This document shows positions 59,919-64,000 of a stretch of 64,000 bases of DNA, piece by piece. The first letter of the stretch is position 1. Each line of letters opens with the position of its first letter. A program made the position numbers and the translations under genes. The DNA is from Chitinophaga parva. GTDB taxonomy: Bacteria > Bacteroidota > Bacteroidia > Chitinophagales > Chitinophagaceae. Location of the stretch: positions 1,116,001-1,180,000 of the forward strand of contig NZ_QCYK01000001.1 in assembly GCF_003071345.1 (NCBI RefSeq), in the 5' to 3' direction. A model generated the notes under the pieces. That model was not told the origin of the DNA and did not search any database. It saw only the letters and a program-made list of their open reading frames with translations.

Positions 59919-61157
59919 TTACACCCGCATCAGCGCATTTGCTACCCGGTTCAGTGTAAGCCCCTGCACAATCACGGAGAACAGGAGGATACAATAACTG
60001 CCGGAGATAATAAGCTCCCGGTAAGGTGACGGCGGCAGGGAGAGCGCCAGCGCCACGGAGATACCGCCACGCAGGCCGGCCCAGGCCAGGATGGTCACGT
60101 TGCGCACATTGGTGTGCACAAATTTCTTGAACACGATGGCAGGCAGCAGGATGCTGAGCCAGCGGGCAAACAGGATGGCTACAATGGCTGCCGCGCCCAG
60201 CACCCAGTAGTTCTGGATAAAAGGCATTACCACGATCTGCAGTCCAAGCAGCACAAAGAGGATGGTGTTCAGCATTTCATCTATCAGCTTCCAGACGCGC
60301 TGCAGGTAGCCCTGCAACTCCTGTTCCCGCTTATCACCCAGGGTGGTATTGCCCAGGATAAGGCCCGCCGCTACGGCCGCCAGGGGAATGGATACATGGA
60401 GCAGGCCCCCTGCAACAGAAATGATCATGACCATGGAAAGCGTTACCAGCACCACTGTCTGGAAGTCATCCACCTTTTTCATGGTCTTGTAGGCCATAAA
60501 GGCGGAAAATGCGCCCAGGGCCACGCCGCCAAACACTTCCTGTGCAAAGATGGTGAAACCCTCCAGTAGGGTAGGATTGGCCACGGATTCATCGGCTATT
60601 TCCTTGAGGATCACGAAGAGCAAAAGGCCTGCGCCGTCATTGAGCAGGGACTCCCCGCCAATGATGGTTTCCAGGCTGGCCGGCACTTTGGATTTCTTTA
60701 AGATAGAGAGCACTGCTACCGGGTCCGTAGGGGAAATGAGGGCCCCGAACAAAAAGCAGTACATGAGGGGCAGCTCAATATCCAGTGCAATGGTGGCAAA
60801 ACGGAGGAACCAGCCAAAGAGCAGGGTAGAGCCCACCACCCCAAAGGTGCTGAGCAGCATCACCGGTTTTATCTGCTGTTTGAGTGCAGGGTAATCAAAA
60901 TGCAGGGCGCTGGCAAACAGCAGGAAGGCCAGCATAATATCCAGCAGGGTATGTGAAAAATCGATACTGGCGGTGAGTGCTTTGATGAAGGCAAATGCGC
61001 CCGGGAATATTTTACCAGTGAGGGAAATAACCACAGACAGCACAATAGCCACCACCATTACGCCGATGGTGCCCGGCAGCTTAAGCACGCGGTTATTTAC
61101 AAAAGAGGCAATGGCACTGAGCGTCACTAATGCCGTAAGAAGGGCGAATGTATCCAT
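59919..61157 (-). CDS. CPA1-type sodium:proton antiporter
   Basis: 412 residues from the ATG at 61157 (MDTFALLTALVTLSAIASFVNN); an earlier ATG at 61187 is less like the family. Twelve or so membrane helices are predicted. The ion-binding region GALISPTDPVAVLSILKK and GESLLNDGAGLLLFVILKE carry the CPA1 Asp pair (TDP and ND). ARWLSILLPA and AWAGLRGGISVALALSLP are also typical. It exchanges H+ for Na+ (or K+) at the inner membrane to hold pH and salt balance. No cytoplasmic regulatory domain is attached. Confidence 0.92.
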   Translation of the reverse strand: MDTFALLTALVTLSAIASFVNNRVLKLPGTIGVMVVAIVLSVVISLTGKIFPGAFAFIKALTASIDFSHTLLDIMLAFLLFASALHFDYPALKQQIKPVMLLSTFGVVGSTLLFGWFLRFATIALDIELPLMYCFLFGALISPTDPVAVLSILKKSKVPASLETIIGGESLLNDGAGLLLFVILKEIADESVANPTLLEGFTIFAQEVFGGVALGAFSAFMAYKTMKKVDDFQTVVLVTLSMVMIISVAGGLLHVSIPLAAVAAGLILGNTTLGDKREQELQGYLQRVWKLIDEMLNTILFVLLGLQIVVMPFIQNYWVLGAAAIVAILFARWLSILLPAIVFKKFVHTNVRNVTILAWAGLRGGISVALALSLPPSPYRELIISGSYCILLFSVIVQGLTLNRVANALMRV

Positions 61158-61200
61158 GTCTCCGTTTTGAGTGAACGCGATAAACATAACGAAAGCAGCG

Positions 61201-61208
61201 CAAATTTA
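61201..61208 (-). promoter_or_regulatory. Putative -7 element of the antiporter gene
   Basis: The minus strand reads TAAATTTG (TAnnTTTG), 43 bp before the ATG at 61157. Confidence 0.4.
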
Positions 61209-61282
61209 CACGCACCGCCGTATAATTTCCGGAACCGATCATTCCTTTTTTATTATTTTTAACGGGTAAATCGGTCGTTATA

Positions 61283-61873
61283 GTGAATTTGCATGCAGTG
61301 GACCAGTCTGGGGAACAAGACCTGCTGTCGCGGGTAGCGGCAGGAGACGAAGCTGCCTTCACGCAATTATTCCACCACTATTATCCCCTGCTCTCCACCC
61401 ATATTTTCCGCATTACCCGTTCTGCCGAGGATACAGAAGAAATTGTACAGGACGTATTTTTTAAAATATGGATGAGCCGTGAAAGCCTCACCGGCATTGC
61501 TGCCTTCCGTCCTTATCTCTGGGTGATAGCCAGGAACCGCGCCCTGAACGCCTTGCAAAAGATGGCCCGGGAGCGCAGCAACCGGGCTGCCTACACGCAA
61601 TCCTTTGCAGAAACAGAAAGCCCCGACCACCTTCCGCAGCTCTATTCCCTTATTGACGAAGCCATCCGCCAGCTGCCCCCACAGCAGCAGCAGGTGTACC
61701 GCCTGGGGCGGCAGGAGCGCCTCCGCCAGGCGGAAATAGCGGAGCGCATGGGGCTCACCGTGGCCACGGTAAAAAAATACATGCAGCTGGCGGTGCTCTC
61801 TGTAAGCGCCTACATCCGGGACAAGCACCTCGTAAGCCTTCCCCTGGTGCTGCTACTGTGCATGCGCCGCTAA
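61283..61873 (+). CDS. ECF RNA polymerase sigma factor
   Basis: 196 residues. Region 2 reads FTQLFHHYYPLLSTHIFRITRSAEDTEEIVQDVFFKIWMSR and region 4 reads LPPQQQQVYRLGRQERLRQAEIAERMGLTVATVKKYMQLA, the promoter-recognition helix-turn-helix. No in-frame ATG exists near the front; a GTG at 61283 (or 61298) is the only plausible start. It is followed by a FecR anti-sigma gene and a SusC gene with an STN domain. That is the classic Bacteroidota trans-envelope signalling set: ligand at SusC, signal to FecR, release of the sigma factor. Confidence 0.92.
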   Translation: MNLHAVDQSGEQDLLSRVAAGDEAAFTQLFHHYYPLLSTHIFRITRSAEDTEEIVQDVFFKIWMSRESLTGIAAFRPYLWVIARNRALNALQKMARERSNRAAYTQSFAETESPDHLPQLYSLIDEAIRQLPPQQQQVYRLGRQERLRQAEIAERMGLTVATVKKYMQLAVLSVSAYIRDKHLVSLPLVLLLCMRR

Positions 61874-62012
61874 CCTTCATCCCCGGCCTTTTCCGGTCCT
61901 TGCCTTCCCGTGTAAAAAAACTTTAAAAATTTCCGGGCCTCCATATCTACTTTTTGAAGGTGCGCTTTGTCTTATAAGCACAACACCCTTCATCCATTTA
62001 CCTATCGCCTTT

Positions 62013-63146
62013 ATGACCACCACGCGTTTACAATATTTACTGGACCGCTACTATCAGCAGCAAGCTACACCCGCCGAGGAGATGGAGTTGATGGACTATG
62101 TGGCGCAACAGCCGGAAACCGCCAGCCTGGATAGCCTGCTGCAGCAGCACTGGGAGTCCTTGTCCGTGTCGGATGTACAGTACACCGCCGCTACCGGCGC
62201 GCCCATGCTGAAGGCCATCCTGGGCGCACCACAGCGCAAGGCATTCCGCCTGGCACCGGTGGCGCGCTGGGCCGCCGCCGCCACGGTGGCAGGCATCGTA
62301 GCGGCCGGTTTCTGGTGGCACGCTGCGCGCAATACGCCCCCCTATGTACAACAGGCCGCGGTGATCAAACCCGGTTCGAGCAGGGCGGTATTGACCCTGG
62401 GCAATGGACAAACCATTGCACTGGACAGCACCGGGCACCAACAGATAGGCGCCAGTGTAAGCCAGCAGGGAGGCCAATTGCTGTATGCAGGCAATGCCGG
62501 CACACCCCAGCAAAACACGCTTACAACGCCCCGTGGCGGCCAGTTCCGCGTAACACTGCCGGATGGCACAGAAGCGTGGCTGAATGCCAATTCATCCCTT
62601 ACCTATCCCACGGCATTTTCAGGTAACCAGCGCCTGGTGGCCGTACAGGGCGAAGTGTACTTCGCAGTGGCCAAAGATGCCGCCCGGCCTTTCCAGGTGC
62701 GGGTAAATAATGGCCTGGCGATAGATGTACTGGGTACGGAGTTTAACGTGAATGCCTATACGGACGAACCGTCTATCAATACCACACTGGTGCAGGGAAA
62801 AGTAAATGTGCACCTGGGCGCTGCAAGTGCCGTGGTGCTGCAGCCCGGCCAGCAGGCCCGCGTGGCGGATGGCCACCTGGATGTGCTGCCTGGCGTGGAT
62901 GTAGAGCAGATCACTGCCTGGAAAAATGGCGTCTTCAATTTTGAAGGGGTAGATGTGCCAGGGGTGATGCGCCAGCTCTCCCGCTGGTATGATATAGAAG
63001 TAGTGTATGCGGGTGCAATACCGCAACGCCGCTTCGGGGGCGAGGTCCAGCGGGGCCTGCAATTGCAGCAGGTACTGGTGGTGTTAGAGAAAGTAGGGAT
63101 CAACTATAAAATAGAAGGAAGAAAATTGATCGTATTACCAGATTAG
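62013..63146 (+). CDS. FecR-family anti-sigma factor
   Basis: 377 residues. A cytoplasmic N-terminal segment (LDRYYQQQATPAEEMELMDYVAQQ) is followed by one membrane helix (about 87-105, WAAAATVAGIVAAGFWWHA). The FecR domain follows (TTPRGGQFRVTLPDGTEAWLNANSSLTYP ... VLGTEFNVNAY), and then a C-terminal DUF4974 (FNFEGVDVPGVMRQLSRWYDIEV ... GLQLQQVLVVLEKVGINYKI). It holds the sigma factor encoded 139 bp upstream and receives a signal from the STN domain of the SusC protein that follows. All domains look complete. Confidence 0.94.
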   Translation: MTTTRLQYLLDRYYQQQATPAEEMELMDYVAQQPETASLDSLLQQHWESLSVSDVQYTAATGAPMLKAILGAPQRKAFRLAPVARWAAAATVAGIVAAGFWWHAARNTPPYVQQAAVIKPGSSRAVLTLGNGQTIALDSTGHQQIGASVSQQGGQLLYAGNAGTPQQNTLTTPRGGQFRVTLPDGTEAWLNANSSLTYPTAFSGNQRLVAVQGEVYFAVAKDAARPFQVRVNNGLAIDVLGTEFNVNAYTDEPSINTTLVQGKVNVHLGAASAVVLQPGQQARVADGHLDVLPGVDVEQITAWKNGVFNFEGVDVPGVMRQLSRWYDIEVVYAGAIPQRRFGGEVQRGLQLQQVLVVLEKVGINYKIEGRKLIVLPD

Positions 63147-63412
63147 CACATTAAGAAAGAAGGAACACCGGCAATAAAACAAAAACCGCTCTACGGGGAA
63201 GGTAGAACGGCTATCAGTTTAAAGGCCGGTGCATAAACAACGTCTGCTCAGACAATTATTTATTATCAACCAAAAACCAGTACAAAAGTATGCTTTTTGA
63301 CATTTTTTGTAACCGGAATGTTATTGCTATGCCTGTAGGGGTGCATAGCCGGGATGCAGGGCCCACCACTGCCTGCCCCCGCCACCGGTTAAGGATTCTA
63401 ACACTTCGTGTT
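63147..63412. other. Gap between fecR and the STN-type susC
   Basis: About 266 bp without a gene. I see only a weak imperfect hairpin (ACCGCTCTAC against GTAGAACGGCT near 63184) and no clear TAnnTTTG, consistent with a promoter read by the neighbouring ECF sigma factor. Confidence 0.4.
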
Positions 63413-64000
63413 ATGAAATTATCAACCATTATCATGCTGGCATGCTGCCTTCAGATCAGCGCCAGGTCCTTTTCGCAGACGATCACCTATGCCTCCGGGA
63501 GCACATCGCTGCCAAACATTTTTAAAGTGATCAAGCAACAGACGGGCTACGTTGTTTTCTATGATCAGAACATTGTGGACCAGCATCCCATTGCCATCAA
63601 GGCAACGAATGAACCGCTGGAATCCTTTATCCGTAAGGCATTGAAGGGTACTTCCCTGGTGTATGACATCCAGGATAAGACCATCGTGATCAGCCGCAAG
63701 GGATCCATGGTGCAGGTGATGGATGATGTGCAACAGGCGGTTGCATACCCGCAGCCTATTATTGGCAGGGTGCAGGATGATATGGGGCGTGGCATTGCTC
63801 ATGCTACGGTAACCCTGCAGCCTTCCGGGCAAACCACCATGACCAGTACGGACGGCGCATTCACCTTTTCCCAGTTAAAGCCGGGCAAGTACATTATTAC
63901 CGTTACCCACGTGGCTTATAATAAGGTGGAGAAACGGGTGAAAATGGAAAATGAACCGCTGGAAGTGACCGTTACAGTCTACCTGGCAGAAAACCAATTG
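63413..64000 (+). CDS. SusC-family TonB-linked receptor with STN domain, N-terminal part
   Basis: The ATG at 63413 opens a frame of 196 codons that runs off the window. A signal peptide (MKLSTIIMLACCLQISARSFSQ) is followed by a secretin/TonB short N-terminal (STN) domain: FKVIKQQTGYVVFYDQNIV, then AIKATNEPLESFIRKALKG and SLVYDIQDKTIVISRK. A CarboxypepD_reg domain begins near residue 121 (IIGRVQDDMGRGIAHATVTLQPSG). STN-bearing SusC proteins signal through FecR to an ECF sigma factor, and exactly these two genes precede it. The plug and barrel lie beyond the edge. Confidence 0.9.
   Translation, partial: MKLSTIIMLACCLQISARSFSQTITYASGSTSLPNIFKVIKQQTGYVVFYDQNIVDQHPIAIKATNEPLESFIRKALKGTSLVYDIQDKTIVISRKGSMVQVMDDVQQAVAYPQPIIGRVQDDMGRGIAHATVTLQPSGQTTMTSTDGAFTFSQLKPGKYIITVTHVAYNKVEKRVKMENEPLEVTVTVYLAENQL

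Overview
The window looks like chromosomal DNA of a moderately GC-rich Bacteroidota, most likely a Chitinophagaceae member (Chitinophaga-like). The evidence is: SusC/SusD pairs, an ECF sigma/FecR/SusC cascade, CarboxypepD_reg and DUF5686 outer-membrane proteins, a single-chain glycyl-tRNA synthetase, a class II ribonucleotide reductase, a PcrB/GGGP-type prenylglyceryl phosphate synthase, and promoters with the Bacteroidota -7 element TAnnTTTG. The taxonomic call rests on gene families seen here; no search was run. I see no prophage, transposase, CRISPR array, rRNA or tRNA. Most of the window is core chromosome with small lineage-specific genes between.

Layout. 1-6.2 kb: a partial MscS-like channel, an amidohydrolase, prfA, an OmpA-type lipoprotein, gcvH-VanZ, a cyclophilin and a GNAT gene. 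6.4-11.5 kb: a Bat-type (aerotolerance) operon MoxR-DUF58-BatD-like-BatA that stops early, then rsgA. 11.6-16.5 kb: two tiny lipoproteins, a class-III aminotransferase, a gamma-carbonic anhydrase-like protein and a DUF5686 receptor-like protein. 16.5-21.2 kb: a GC-rich 74-bp minisatellite, then a membrane protein/winged-helix regulator/CreD module with a shared palindrome in front of two of its genes, then small membrane proteins including a DgkA-like kinase. 21.2-31.1 kb: a large TolB-propeller/outer-membrane protein, an MBL hydrolase, a flippase, and translation-quality genes (arfB, dtd, MazG-like, glyQS). 31.1-36.4 kb: a SusC/SusD pair bounded by heptamer repeat arrays. 36.5-42.7 kb: a GNAT gene, a PRPP synthetase-like gene, a Cys-rich AraC regulator and a large membrane-anchored protein. 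42.8-55 kb: gyrB, four small lipoproteins, a SIMPL protein, mfd, YcxB, a Dph6-like ATPase and aquaporin. 55-64 kb: nrdJ with three DnaA-box consensus sites upstream, GGGP synthase, a Na+/H+ antiporter, and an ECF sigma-FecR-SusC(STN) start of a polysaccharide-utilisation locus that runs off the end.

The most unusual structures are non-coding. First, two sites carry inverted pairs of 7-bp tandem arrays that begin at stop codons; the two sites use different heptamers but the same architecture. Second, a 74-bp tandem repeat shows a higher-order 148-bp period. Third, a CTTTG-N5-CAAAG operator is duplicated around the CreD module. Fourth, three TTATNCACA sites lie within 38 bp upstream of nrdJ. 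Fifth, GTTAACAA recurs four times, all in one orientation, in an AT-rich 850-bp gap. I did not find a clear new multi-gene defence or biosynthetic system.
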